Origin: Hyphomonadaceae bacterium UBA1849
GTDB lineage: Bacteria; Pseudomonadota; Alphaproteobacteria; Caulobacterales; Hyphomonadaceae
Assembly (NCBI GenBank): GCA_002338565.1
Contig: DDIN01000006.1
Coordinates: forward strand, 124,001-188,000
Direction of reading: 5' to 3'
DNA length: 64,000 nt
Below are positions 46,140 to 53,607 of this stretch, one piece after another. Under the pieces are notes generated by a model, which was given only the letters and a program-made list of their open reading frames with translations, did no database searches and was not told the origin of the DNA. A program made the position numbers and the translations under genes. Position 1 is the first letter of the stretch; every line of letters begins with the position of its first letter.

Positions 46140-46388
46140 ATGGCTGATATTCTCTATTTCGGTCGCCTCAGCGACGTTACCGGAAAACCGTTCGAGAGCG
46201 TTGATCTGCCATCGGACATCTCGCATGCGCGCAACCTCAGGTCATGGGCTGAAGCCCGATTCCAGGCAGAGGGTATGTTTCTCGAACCGACTGTCCGCAT
46301 CGCCATAAATGGCGAAATTGTCGATGACGCACATCCTCTGGCCAATGCAAACGAAATTGCATTCATGCCTCCCGTTGGCGGCGGATGA
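46140..46388 (+). CDS. moaD: Molybdopterin synthase sulfur carrier subunit MoaD
   Basis: 82-residue ubiquitin-like sulfur carrier. Its C-terminal EIAFMPPVGGG ends in the Gly-Gly that is converted to a thiocarboxylate and used by MoaE. GGAGG with 7-base spacing precedes the start. The stop overlaps moaE by 4 bases (ATGA), matching their 1:1 complex. Confidence 0.95.
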   Translation: MADILYFGRLSDVTGKPFESVDLPSDISHARNLRSWAEARFQAEGMFLEPTVRIAINGEIVDDAHPLANANEIAFMPPVGGG

Positions 46389-46861
46389 GCATGAGCGTTC
46401 ACGTAAACATTTCCGATCAACCAATTTCTGCGCCAGAGCTTCTTAAAGATTTCGAATCCAAGCTGTCATCATCCGGTGGCGTCGTGAGCTTCTCTGGAGT
46501 CGTTCGGCCCGACGGCAAGGATAGCCGCGTGTTGGGGCTATTTCTCCAATCCTACTCTCCCATGACCGAGAACGGGGTTGAAGCAGCCGTAGAGCAAGCA
46601 CGCAGTCGCTGGCCACTGGAAGCTCTGACCGTGCATCACCGAACAGGGGAAATCAGGACAGGTGAAACCATCGTTTTTGTTGCAACGGCATCCAGACATC
46701 GGCGCGCAGCTTTCGAAGCCGCAGACTTTCTTATGGACTATCTGAAAACCGAAGCCGTTTTCTGGAAAAAAGAGATTACGGAAGCCGGTGACGTCTGGAT
46801 CGAACCACGCGAACAGGATTATCAGGATAACCAGCGCTGGCAGCAATCGGAGACCAACTGA
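46385..46861 (+). CDS. moaE: Molybdopterin synthase catalytic subunit MoaE
   Basis: 158-residue large subunit of molybdopterin synthase, which adds the dithiolene sulfurs from MoaD to precursor Z. Conserved pieces are SFSGVVRP, LFLQSYSPMTENGVE and TVHHRTGEIRTGETIVFVATASRHRRAAFEAADFLMDYLKTEAVFWKKE, the last lysines lining the active site. The tail is rich in Gln and Asp. Alternative ATG at 46391. Overlaps moaD and is immediately followed by moaB. Confidence 0.94.
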   Translation: MSMSVHVNISDQPISAPELLKDFESKLSSSGGVVSFSGVVRPDGKDSRVLGLFLQSYSPMTENGVEAAVEQARSRWPLEALTVHHRTGEIRTGETIVFVATASRHRRAAFEAADFLMDYLKTEAVFWKKEITEAGDVWIEPREQDYQDNQRWQQSETN

Positions 46862-47392
46862 ATGGCCGGAATAGATGATTCAATGAGCTTCAAACCAGTT
46901 CGCATCGCCGTTCTGGTAGTCAGTGATACCCGCACCATGGAAACTGACACTTCAGGCCAGACACTCGCCGACCGACTGACCGAAGCCGGTCATGTTCTGG
47001 CAGACCGTAAAATTGTGATCGATGACCGTCAGCTGGTTCGACAGGCCGTTCAAAACTGGATCGCTGACCCTGAGGTCGACGCGGTCATCACCAGTGGTGG
47101 CACAGGCCTGACTGGTCGCGATGTCACAGTCGAAGCTCTTACGCCACTCTTTGATAAAGTTATCGATGGCTTCTCAGCTGTTTTTCATCAGGTCAGCTTT
47201 CAAACGGTCGGCCTATCAACTCTTCAATCACGTGCAGTTGCGGGCCTTGCTGGCAGCACGTTTGTATTCTGCCTGCCGGGCTCTACCGGTGCCGTAAAAG
47301 ATGGCTGGGACCAAATTCTGAAATACCAGCTCGATAGCCGCTATCGCCCGTGCAACATGGTCGAACTTATGCCACGCCTGACGGAGGTCTGA
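46862..47392 (+). CDS. moaB: Molybdopterin adenylyltransferase-like MoaB
   Basis: 176-residue MoaB/Mog family protein that adenylates molybdopterin. Family motifs: RIAVLVVSDTRTMETDTSGQTLADRLTEAGH, VITSGGTGLTGRDVTVEALTPLFDKVIDGF, the LSRAVAGLA-like stretch and FCLPGSTGAVKDGWD. The Mo-inserting partner MoeA is not in this operon and must be elsewhere. One-base overlap with moaC (TGATG). Confidence 0.93.
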   Translation: MAGIDDSMSFKPVRIAVLVVSDTRTMETDTSGQTLADRLTEAGHVLADRKIVIDDRQLVRQAVQNWIADPEVDAVITSGGTGLTGRDVTVEALTPLFDKVIDGFSAVFHQVSFQTVGLSTLQSRAVAGLAGSTFVFCLPGSTGAVKDGWDQILKYQLDSRYRPCNMVELMPRLTEV

Positions 47393-47871
47393 TGTCCAAC
47401 GACCTGACACATATTGGCCCTGACGGTCGCGCTCGGATGGTAGATGTAAGCGCCAAGGCGGAGACTGAGCGCGTTGCTGTTGCGATCGGTTATGTCGAAA
47501 TGAAGCCCGAGACGCTCTCAATTGCCCTGCAGCGTTCCACCAAAAAAGGTGATCCGCTTGCGATATCCGAGCTCGCAGGGATTATGGGGGCAAAAAAGAC
47601 CTCTGACTTGATCCCGCTCTGTCACCCGCTGCCGCTTACAGGTGTAAATGTCGAGATCAGCGAGGCGGATCGCCCGAATAGTCTCGCTGTACGAGCAACT
47701 GCGAAAACAACGGGGAAAACCGGAGTGGAGATGGAGGCTTTGACAGCCGTCTCTGTCGCCTGCCTGACGATTTACGATATGCTCAAAGCCGTGGACAAAG
47801 GCATGGTCATCACAGGTGTCGAACTGGTTTCAAAAACTGGCGGCAAGTCAGGCGACTTCCACAAGGCTTAA
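47392..47871 (+). CDS. moaC: Cyclic pyranopterin monophosphate synthase MoaC
   Basis: 159 residues. MoaC converts 3',8-cyclo-GTP made by MoaA to cPMP (precursor Z). Seen motifs: IGPDGRARMVDVSAKAETERVAVA, IMGAKKTSDLIPLCHPLPLTGV and TTGKTGVEMEALTAVSVACLTIYDMLKAVDKGM, with the active-site Lys in the last. The start at 47392 is fixed by GGAGGT just upstream and by the one-base overlap with moaB; a longer start 42 bases upstream would lie inside moaB. A 210-bp leader follows before the molybdenum hydroxylase genes. Confidence 0.95.
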   Translation: MSNDLTHIGPDGRARMVDVSAKAETERVAVAIGYVEMKPETLSIALQRSTKKGDPLAISELAGIMGAKKTSDLIPLCHPLPLTGVNVEISEADRPNSLAVRATAKTTGKTGVEMEALTAVSVACLTIYDMLKAVDKGMVITGVELVSKTGGKSGDFHKA

Positions 47872-47872
47872 G

Positions 47873-47891
47873 GCGGCAAATTCGACGCCGC
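47873..47891 (+). terminator. Weak hairpin after moaC
   Basis: 5-bp GCGGC / GCCGC stem with 9-base loop, followed by TCACATTTTTG. Could partly terminate transcription between moaC and the Mo-hydroxylase genes. Confidence 0.25.
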
Positions 47892-47914
47892 TCACATTTT
47901 TGTTAGACTGGCCG

Positions 47915-47936
47915 CTAAACGAGTTCACATTGAACT
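47915..47936 (+). promoter_or_regulatory. 14-mer and palindrome before Mo hydroxylase operon
   Basis: CTAAACGAGTTCAC (47915-47928) matches the site before the acyl-CoA dehydrogenase at 13 of 14 bases and runs into the palindrome AGTTCACATTGAACT (47922-47936, 6-base arms and 3-base centre). It lies about 150 bases before the 2Fe-2S subunit start in a 210-bp leader. Probably an operator or promoter element. Confidence 0.4.
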
Positions 47937-48081
47937 GTAGGCAGGTTGGATAAATTAAACTATCCTCAAGTGAAACAGAGCGTATCGCTAAGGGGAGACG
48001 GAGCGTTCAGGGCCGAAAGATTAGTTTTAACTATCTCTTTCGAACGTTTGGACCTTCGACAAATCAAGAAGGGCTATCGGA

Positions 48082-48534
48082 ATGGCAAGACTGCATGTGA
48101 ACGGTCAGGTGGTAGACGTCGAATTCGACGACGACACACCTCTGCTTTGGGTACTGCGCGAACAACTCGGCCTCACCGGCTCGAAATACGGGTGCGGTGT
48201 CGCAGCGTGCGGCGCATGTACTGTCCACATTGACGGCATGGCTGTTCGCTCTTGCGTGTATCCGGCCTCGGCTGTTTCTGAAGAAGAGCAGATCACGACG
48301 ATTGAAGGTCTCTCCGAAGATGGAAGCCATCCGGTTCAGGAAGCCTGGAAAGAGCTCGATGTCCCTCAGTGCGGATATTGCCAACCCGGCATGATCATGG
48401 CTGTCGCAGGAATGCTCAATAACAATCCTGAAGCGTCAGACGAAGACACAGACGCAGAAATCACCAACATCTGCCGCTGTGGCACCTTCCAGCGTGTACG
48501 CCGCGGCGTGCAGCTCGCGAAAACCAAAATGTAA
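48082..48534 (+). CDS. 2Fe-2S subunit of a molybdenum hydroxylase
   Basis: 150-residue small subunit with two 2Fe-2S clusters. The plant-type cluster uses Cys38, Cys43, Cys46 (CGVAACGACTVHIDG) and Cys58; the second, proximal cluster uses CGYCQPGMIM and NICRCGTFQRVRRGV. This is the CoxS/IorA type. No FAD (CoxM) subunit gene follows, so electrons probably leave by a cytochrome as in IorAB-type enzymes. It is 14 bp before the molybdenum subunit and lies downstream of Moco-making genes and of a shared regulatory 14-mer. Confidence 0.93.
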   Translation: MARLHVNGQVVDVEFDDDTPLLWVLREQLGLTGSKYGCGVAACGACTVHIDGMAVRSCVYPASAVSEEEQITTIEGLSEDGSHPVQEAWKELDVPQCGYCQPGMIMAVAGMLNNNPEASDEDTDAEITNICRCGTFQRVRRGVQLAKTKM

Positions 48535-48548
48535 GCGGAGGCATTAAT

Positions 48549-50735
48549 ATGACCAATTCTATTTCGCTTTCTCGCCGCGGTTTTCTGATCAGTTCTGGCG
48601 CCGCTGGCCTGACAATTTCTTTCCTTGCAGGTTGTGCGGGCGCAGACGACAACACATCTGCTGCCGCTGACCTGCCGCCAAACCCCGAAGTAAACGCCTG
48701 GGTCCACATCGGCCGCGATGACGTTGTCACAATCCGTATCGCTCGCTCTGAGATGGGTCAGGGAACACTGACCGGCCTTGCGCAGCTTGTTGCAGAGGAA
48801 CTCGAAGCCGACTGGGACAAGGTCGTCACAGAATATCCGACGCCGGGTGAAAACCTTGCGCGGGACCGTGTGTGGCGTGACTTCTCCACGGGCGGCAGTC
48901 AGGGCATCCGCTCGTCCCATCAATATGTTCGCGAAGGCGCTGCCGCAGCACGCATAATGATGGTTCAGGCCGCTGCAAATGAATGGGGCGTTCCAGTAGG
49001 CGAATGCTCGGTCAGTAAAGGTGTCATAACTCATGGTCCATCAGGCAATGAGCTGACCTTCGGCGCCGTTGCAGAAGCGGCTTCTCAGCTCGAGGCACCT
49101 TCCGATATCACGCTCAAAGATCCATCCACATGGACGATCATTGGCCAACCGGTCGCGCGTCTCGACACCGCTGATAAAGTCACCGGCGCACAACAATACG
49201 GCGCTGATATTTTGTTGGACGGCATGCTGCTCGCATCTATCAAAGCTGCGCCTGTGCGCAATGCGACGGTAGCCAGCTTCGATGCCTCTGCTGTTGAAGG
49301 TATGCCGGGCGTCGTCAAAGTCATGCAGGTTGGTGATAATGCTGTAGCCGTTGTCGCTGACACATGGTGGCGCGCCAATAAAGCTGTCGAAGCACTCCCG
49401 ATCGAATGGGCAGGCGGTGATCGTTTCAACTCGGCAGACTTCGAAGCTGAGCTGGATGAAGGTCTCACTGCCGAAGCAGCCGGAATCGGAAATCAGGGCG
49501 GCGATGTAGATACCGCATTTGCGAATGCGGCTCAGATTGTGGAGGCAACATACAACCTGCCGTTCCAGAGCCATGCGCCGATGGAACCAATGAACGCGAC
49601 AGCGCTCTACACTGATGAGAGCTGCGAAGTCTGGTGTCCAACACAGAACGGTGAAGCTGCACTTGCCGCAGCATCTCAGGCCTCCGGTCTGCCGATAGCT
49701 CAGTGTGAAGTTTACAAGCAGCTGCTTGGTGGCGGTTTCGGACGCCGAGGCATGTCTGACTATGTCACGCAAGCCGTTCTAATCGCGAAAGAGATGCCGG
49801 GCACACCAATCAAGCTTCAATGGAGCCGTGAGGAAGACCAGCGTCAGGGTTTCTATCACCCGACAACGAAAGCACGCGTACGCGGCGCACTGGATGATGA
49901 CGGCAATCTGACTGGCGTGAACATCCGTATTTCCGGCCAGTCGATCCTCGCAGGCATCATGCCTCAGGCCATTGTCGGAGGCATTGACATTGCGACCTTC
50001 CAGGGCCTCGCGTCACCGGATAACCCGCGCACAGCTGACCAGAGCCTGAAATACACTTTCCCGAACTTCCGCGTAGAGCACGCTATGCGGAACCCGCCAG
50101 TGCGACCGGGCTTTTGGCGCGGCGTAAACGCCAACCAGAACGCGATCTATCTGGAGTGCCTGATGGACGAGCTGGCTGTGGCCGCTGGTCGTGATCCGCT
50201 GGAATTTCGTCTCGCTCACCTTCAGGACAGCCCGAAATCAGCAGCGGTATTGCAAGCCGTAGCTGACCGGTCCGGCTGGGGCTCAGATGACGGCAAAAAC
50301 CGCGGCCTCTGCGCGTTCTATTCATTCGGCTCCTACACGGCGGCATGCGCTGAAGTCACAGTCGATGATAATGGCCAACTGAAGATCGACCGCATCGTTG
50401 CTGCAACTGACCCGGGTCATGCGGTAAATCCACAGCAGATCGAAGCTCAGGTCGAAGGCTCCTTCGTCTATGGCCTGTCTGCAATGCTTTATGGCAACGT
50501 GAATTTTGTAGACGGCGAAGTGCAGGAAACAAACTTCGACACATACAATGTGATGCGTCTTTCAGAGATGCCGGAAGTCGAGACACTGGTCATGCCGTCA
50601 GGCGGTTTCTGGGGCGGCGTAGGTGAGCCTACAATTGCTGTGGCAGCACCGGCCGTTCTGAATGCGATCTACGCAGCAACGGGCAATCGCGTGCGCGAAC
50701 TTCCGCTGAACTATCGCAATCTGCGCGAGGCCTGA
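48549..50735 (+). CDS. Molybdopterin-binding subunit, IorB-like
   Basis: 728-residue large subunit of the xanthine oxidase family, carrying the MCD molybdenum centre. N terminus is a Tat signal (SLSRRGFLISSG) with a possible lipobox LAGC at Cys29, so the holoenzyme is probably exported folded and lipid anchored. Core motifs: EMGQGTLTGLAQLVAEEL, the repeated SHAPMEPMNATA, GGGFGRRGMSDY and the catalytic Glu in GGVGEPTIAVAAPAVLNAI. IorB-like rather than CoxL-like because no AYXCSFR copper loop is seen. Substrate (aldehyde, N-heterocycle or other) unknown. Closely followed (1 base) by a monohaem cytochrome c gene. Confidence 0.93.
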   Translation: MTNSISLSRRGFLISSGAAGLTISFLAGCAGADDNTSAAADLPPNPEVNAWVHIGRDDVVTIRIARSEMGQGTLTGLAQLVAEELEADWDKVVTEYPTPGENLARDRVWRDFSTGGSQGIRSSHQYVREGAAAARIMMVQAAANEWGVPVGECSVSKGVITHGPSGNELTFGAVAEAASQLEAPSDITLKDPSTWTIIGQPVARLDTADKVTGAQQYGADILLDGMLLASIKAAPVRNATVASFDASAVEGMPGVVKVMQVGDNAVAVVADTWWRANKAVEALPIEWAGGDRFNSADFEAELDEGLTAEAAGIGNQGGDVDTAFANAAQIVEATYNLPFQSHAPMEPMNATALYTDESCEVWCPTQNGEAALAAASQASGLPIAQCEVYKQLLGGGFGRRGMSDYVTQAVLIAKEMPGTPIKLQWSREEDQRQGFYHPTTKARVRGALDDDGNLTGVNIRISGQSILAGIMPQAIVGGIDIATFQGLASPDNPRTADQSLKYTFPNFRVEHAMRNPPVRPGFWRGVNANQNAIYLECLMDELAVAAGRDPLEFRLAHLQDSPKSAAVLQAVADRSGWGSDDGKNRGLCAFYSFGSYTAACAEVTVDDNGQLKIDRIVAATDPGHAVNPQQIEAQVEGSFVYGLSAMLYGNVNFVDGEVQETNFDTYNVMRLSEMPEVETLVMPSGGFWGGVGEPTIAVAAPAVLNAIYAATGNRVRELPLNYRNLREA

Positions 50736-50736
50736 T

Positions 50737-51075
50737 TTGCTTCGCCCGATGTCATTTCTCATCATCGCTGGGGCGCTCTTCCAATCCGGTTGTAGCACCC
50801 TCAGCGTTGATGCTGAGGTCGACACAAGGCCTGCCTCCGAGCGCAATTACCCGAACGGACTTTCCGTTTCGGCTCTTTCATGTACCGGCTGTCATGCAGA
50901 CACAGCCGGTCAGGGCATTCCGTCTCTTGCCGACCGCAGTGCCGATCAACTACTCGCCTCGCTTCGCGTCTATGGCCAGCCCGATACCGGAACGACAGTG
51001 ATGCACCGTATTGCTCGCGGCTACACCGACGAACAGCTCACGGCATTAGCGGACTATTTCGCAGAACAGGTATGA
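50737..51075 (+). CDS. fccA: Monohaem cytochrome c lipoprotein, FccA-like
   Basis: 112 residues from a TTG start (GCGAGG 6 bases upstream; ATG at 50749 is the alternative). Lipobox FQSGCS gives acylated Cys19. One haem site CTGCH (49-53) and a Met ligand in TTVMHRIARGYTDEQLTALADYF, a C-terminal pattern typical of the sulfide dehydrogenase cytochrome subunit (FccA/SoxE). Family FccA may have one or two haems; here one. Position one base after the molybdenum subunit and 4 bases before fccB makes it a possible shared electron acceptor of both. Confidence 0.85.
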   Translation: MLRPMSFLIIAGALFQSGCSTLSVDAEVDTRPASERNYPNGLSVSALSCTGCHADTAGQGIPSLADRSADQLLASLRVYGQPDTGTTVMHRIARGYTDEQLTALADYFAEQV

Positions 51076-51079
51076 CGAC

Positions 51080-52363
51080 ATGGCGCTCGATACAAATTTG
51101 CTTTCGAGACGCAAAATACTGGCCGCAATCGCCAGCGTAACACTAATCAGCGCCTCCGATTTAAAAGCCTTCGCCCAGACACGCGCGAAAGTCGTAGTGA
51201 TCGGCGGTGGCTTTGGGGGCGCAACAGCTGCTCGGTTCATAAAATCCTATCTACCCAACACGTCCGTAACGCTCGTTGAGCCAAACCCGGTATTCACGGC
51301 CTGCCCTTTCAGCAATCTCGTCATTGGCGGGCAGCGGTCAATTGCCGATCAGGAGTTTGGTTATCGTGGCCTTGCCAACGACGGTATTGAGATCGCGCAA
51401 GCGGTCGCGACCGACGTCAATAGTCAGGCACGTTCAGTCACTTTAGATAATGGCTCAATCCTGAGCTATGACCGCCTCATTATGTCTCCGGGCATATCTA
51501 TTCGTTGGGACGCGCTGGAGGGTTACGACCAAGCCGCAGCAGAGCTTATGCCTCATGCCTGGAAGGCAGGGGCGCAGACGGTTCTGCTAAGACGCCAACT
51601 CGAAGCGATGGAAGATGGTGGCACTGTAGTCATGTCCGCGCCGGCAGCCCCGTTCAGATGCCCTCCTGGCCCATATGAGCGGGCAAGCCTGATCGCAAAT
51701 TATCTCAAGACCGAGAAACCAGCGTCCAAGCTGATCATTCTGGACTCAAAAGACACGTTCTCAAAAATGCCACTCTTTCAGGAGGCCTGGGCAGAACATT
51801 ATCCAGATCATTTGGAGTGGCGCGGTGCCTCAAATGACGGACGCGTGAATCGTGTCGTAGCTGACACCAAAACACTCTACACTGATTTTGATGAAATCCG
51901 CGCCGACGTGGCCAATTTGATCCCGCCTCAAAAGGCAGGCGAAATTGCTGAGCGAGCCGGCGTAACGGATGCAACGGGATGGTGCCCGATCAACGCAACC
52001 AGCTTTGAATCTACGCTTCAGCCAAACATTCACGTGATTGGTGACGCCACCATTGCTAACCCCATGCCGAAATCAGCGTTCTCTGCGAACCTGCAGGCTA
52101 AGGTGTGTGCAGCATCCATCGCGCGGCTTCTCAGCGGAGACGATGCGATACCGACGACGCTCGCAAACACCTGTTATTCATTCATCACGTCAGACCGAGC
52201 CGTTTCAATTGCAGGCGTCTACCGAAATGATGACGGCGCGTTCAGCTCAATTGATGGCGCTGGCGGTATCTCACCGTTGGCTGCAGACACCAGCATTCGT
52301 GAGGCAGAGGCGCTTCAGGCAGAAGACTGGTTCAGAACCATTACAAGTGAGGCGTTCGGTTGA
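51080..52363 (+). CDS. fccB: Sulfide dehydrogenase flavoprotein FccB/SoxF
   Basis: 427-residue periplasmic flavoprotein that oxidises sulfide (or persulfide) and reduces a cytochrome c. Tat-like signal LLSRRKILAAIAS; FAD-binding VVVIGGGFGGATAARF; the covalent-FAD cysteine Cys75 in FTACPFSNLVIGG; the redox-active disulfide cysteines in RCPPGPYERASL and ANTCYSFITSD are both present, so the flavoprotein looks fully competent. Close relatives are FccB of phototrophs and SoxF of Paracoccus. Overlaps soxX by 4 bases. Confidence 0.93.
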   Translation: MALDTNLLSRRKILAAIASVTLISASDLKAFAQTRAKVVVIGGGFGGATAARFIKSYLPNTSVTLVEPNPVFTACPFSNLVIGGQRSIADQEFGYRGLANDGIEIAQAVATDVNSQARSVTLDNGSILSYDRLIMSPGISIRWDALEGYDQAAAELMPHAWKAGAQTVLLRRQLEAMEDGGTVVMSAPAAPFRCPPGPYERASLIANYLKTEKPASKLIILDSKDTFSKMPLFQEAWAEHYPDHLEWRGASNDGRVNRVVADTKTLYTDFDEIRADVANLIPPQKAGEIAERAGVTDATGWCPINATSFESTLQPNIHVIGDATIANPMPKSAFSANLQAKVCAASIARLLSGDDAIPTTLANTCYSFITSDRAVSIAGVYRNDDGAFSSIDGAGGISPLAADTSIREAEALQAEDWFRTITSEAFG

Positions 52364-52815
52364 TCAGAGCCTGCGCCCTATCCAGCCTTGTAGCGCTTCT
52401 CTTTTGTTGCCCCGAAGCATTCGCGGAACAACTCGTCACCCCAGATATGATCGTTGGCGATACAATCCCCGCACCGCTCTCAGACACGGTCTCTTCTGCT
52501 GCGGCCGGTAGAACTATATTTGTCGACCGAGATCAGGGGCACTGCGTGCTCTGTCATCAAATCGACGATTTAGATGCAGAATTTCAGGGAAATGTCGGGC
52601 CGGACCTCTCCACTGTCGGCGACAGGCTTTCTCCTGCTCAGATCAGGTTCAGAATCGTAGACCTACAAAGCCTGATACCGGATACAGTCATGCCCTCCTA
52701 TTACCGTCTTCACGACCTACATCAGGTGCAGGACGAATTTCAGGACCAGACCATCCTCAACGCCGAACAGATTGAACATCTGGTCGCGTATCTCAACAGC
52801 CGGACACAGGAATGA
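52360..52815 (+). CDS. soxX: Sulfur-oxidation cytochrome c SoxX
   Basis: 151 residues from a TTG start within fccB's stop (TTGA). Sec signal ends near AFAEQ. One haem c site CVLCH (62-66) and the axial Met in DTVMPSYYRLHD, as in SoxX. With SoxA it forms the SoxAX c-type cytochrome that joins thiosulfate or sulfane sulfur to the SoxY cysteine. It overlaps soxY by 4 bases (ATGA), so stoichiometry is probably tightly coupled. Confidence 0.92.
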   Translation: MIRACALSSLVALLFCCPEAFAEQLVTPDMIVGDTIPAPLSDTVSSAAAGRTIFVDRDQGHCVLCHQIDDLDAEFQGNVGPDLSTVGDRLSPAQIRFRIVDLQSLIPDTVMPSYYRLHDLHQVQDEFQDQTILNAEQIEHLVAYLNSRTQE

Positions 52816-53279
52816 TGAAAACGCAATCGCCTCTATTGTCCCGAAGGACCATGCTGCGACTAGGTGCAGTCAGTGTGAGCATGCTTATGATTCCACGAAT
52901 TGCCGCGGCCACCGAAGACGAGATGAATGAGGCCATCAACGCGATGTTCGGAGACCGGGTGATCACCGAAGGTCGTGTCAACGTGGATCTGCCGCCCATT
53001 GCTGAAAACGGCTTCTCCGTGCCCATTGATATCTTCATCGACAGCCCGATGACAGAAGACGACTACGTGAAGCAGATCGTGGTTTTCTCTCCGCGAAACC
53101 CGCTGCCCGTTCTCGCACAGTATCATCTGACTCCGATGTCAGGACGCGCTGATGTTTCGGCGCGCATACGGCTCGGCGGCACGCAGTCAATTCGCGTTAT
53201 AGCTGAAATGAATGATGGAACACTCTGGTCTGGCGCGAAACAAACTCTGGTCACACTCGCCGCCTGTGTGATTGATTGA
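52812..53279 (+). CDS. soxY: Sulfur carrier SoxY with unusual C terminus
   Basis: 155 residues. Tat signal LLSRRTMLRLGAVSVSM at the N terminus, then the SoxY beta-sandwich with VDLPPIAENGFSVPIDIFIDSPM. In known SoxY the swinging arm ends GGCGG, whose Cys carries the sulfur. Here the C terminus is TLAACVID: the cysteine (Cys152) is kept but all flanking glycines are lost. The carrier function could persist with a stiffer arm, or the protein may carry a different ligand. SoxZ follows with an 11-base gap to the preferred start. A genuine reading through to the stop is clear. Confidence 0.9.
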   Translation: MMKTQSPLLSRRTMLRLGAVSVSMLMIPRIAAATEDEMNEAINAMFGDRVITEGRVNVDLPPIAENGFSVPIDIFIDSPMTEDDYVKQIVVFSPRNPLPVLAQYHLTPMSGRADVSARIRLGGTQSIRVIAEMNDGTLWSGAKQTLVTLAACVID

Positions 53280-53286
53280 GGCCGCT

Positions 53287-53607
53287 ATGACAACGATACG
53301 ACTTTCAGTCCCAGAGACAGCTGACCGCGGTGAAATCATCGAACTGCGCGCCATGATCCAGCACGAGATGGAAAGTGGCTTCCGCTTTGGTTCACGTGGC
53401 GAAATGATCCCGCAGGACATCATCACGAAATTTGAATGCTTCTATAATGGTACGCTTGTTTTCTCATCGGACTTTCATCCAGGCGTCGCGGCAAACCCGA
53501 TACTGAAATTCTATGCGCGCGCAAACGAGTCCGGCAGTTTCGAGTTCGTCTGGACGGATCAGAATGGACAAAGCTGGTCTGATAGCGCGCAAATCGAGGT
53601 AAGCTAA
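53287..53607 (+). CDS. soxZ: Sulfur carrier partner SoxZ
   Basis: 106 residues. SoxZ forms the heterodimer with SoxY. Family motifs: TIRLSVPETADRGEIIELRAMIQHEMESGF, HFxPGVAANP-like DFHPGVAANPIL and FEFVWTDQNGQ. Start 53287 is chosen because TGAGG lies 5 bases before; an upstream TTG at 53272 overlaps soxY. One-base overlap with soxA (TAATG). Confidence 0.93.
   Translation: MTTIRLSVPETADRGEIIELRAMIQHEMESGFRFGSRGEMIPQDIITKFECFYNGTLVFSSDFHPGVAANPILKFYARANESGSFEFVWTDQNGQSWSDSAQIEVS

Noticed and set aside
48549..50735. CO dehydrogenase large subunit
   Set aside because: No copper-loop AYXCSFR motif is seen and there is no FAD subunit gene; an IorB-like hydroxylase fits better.
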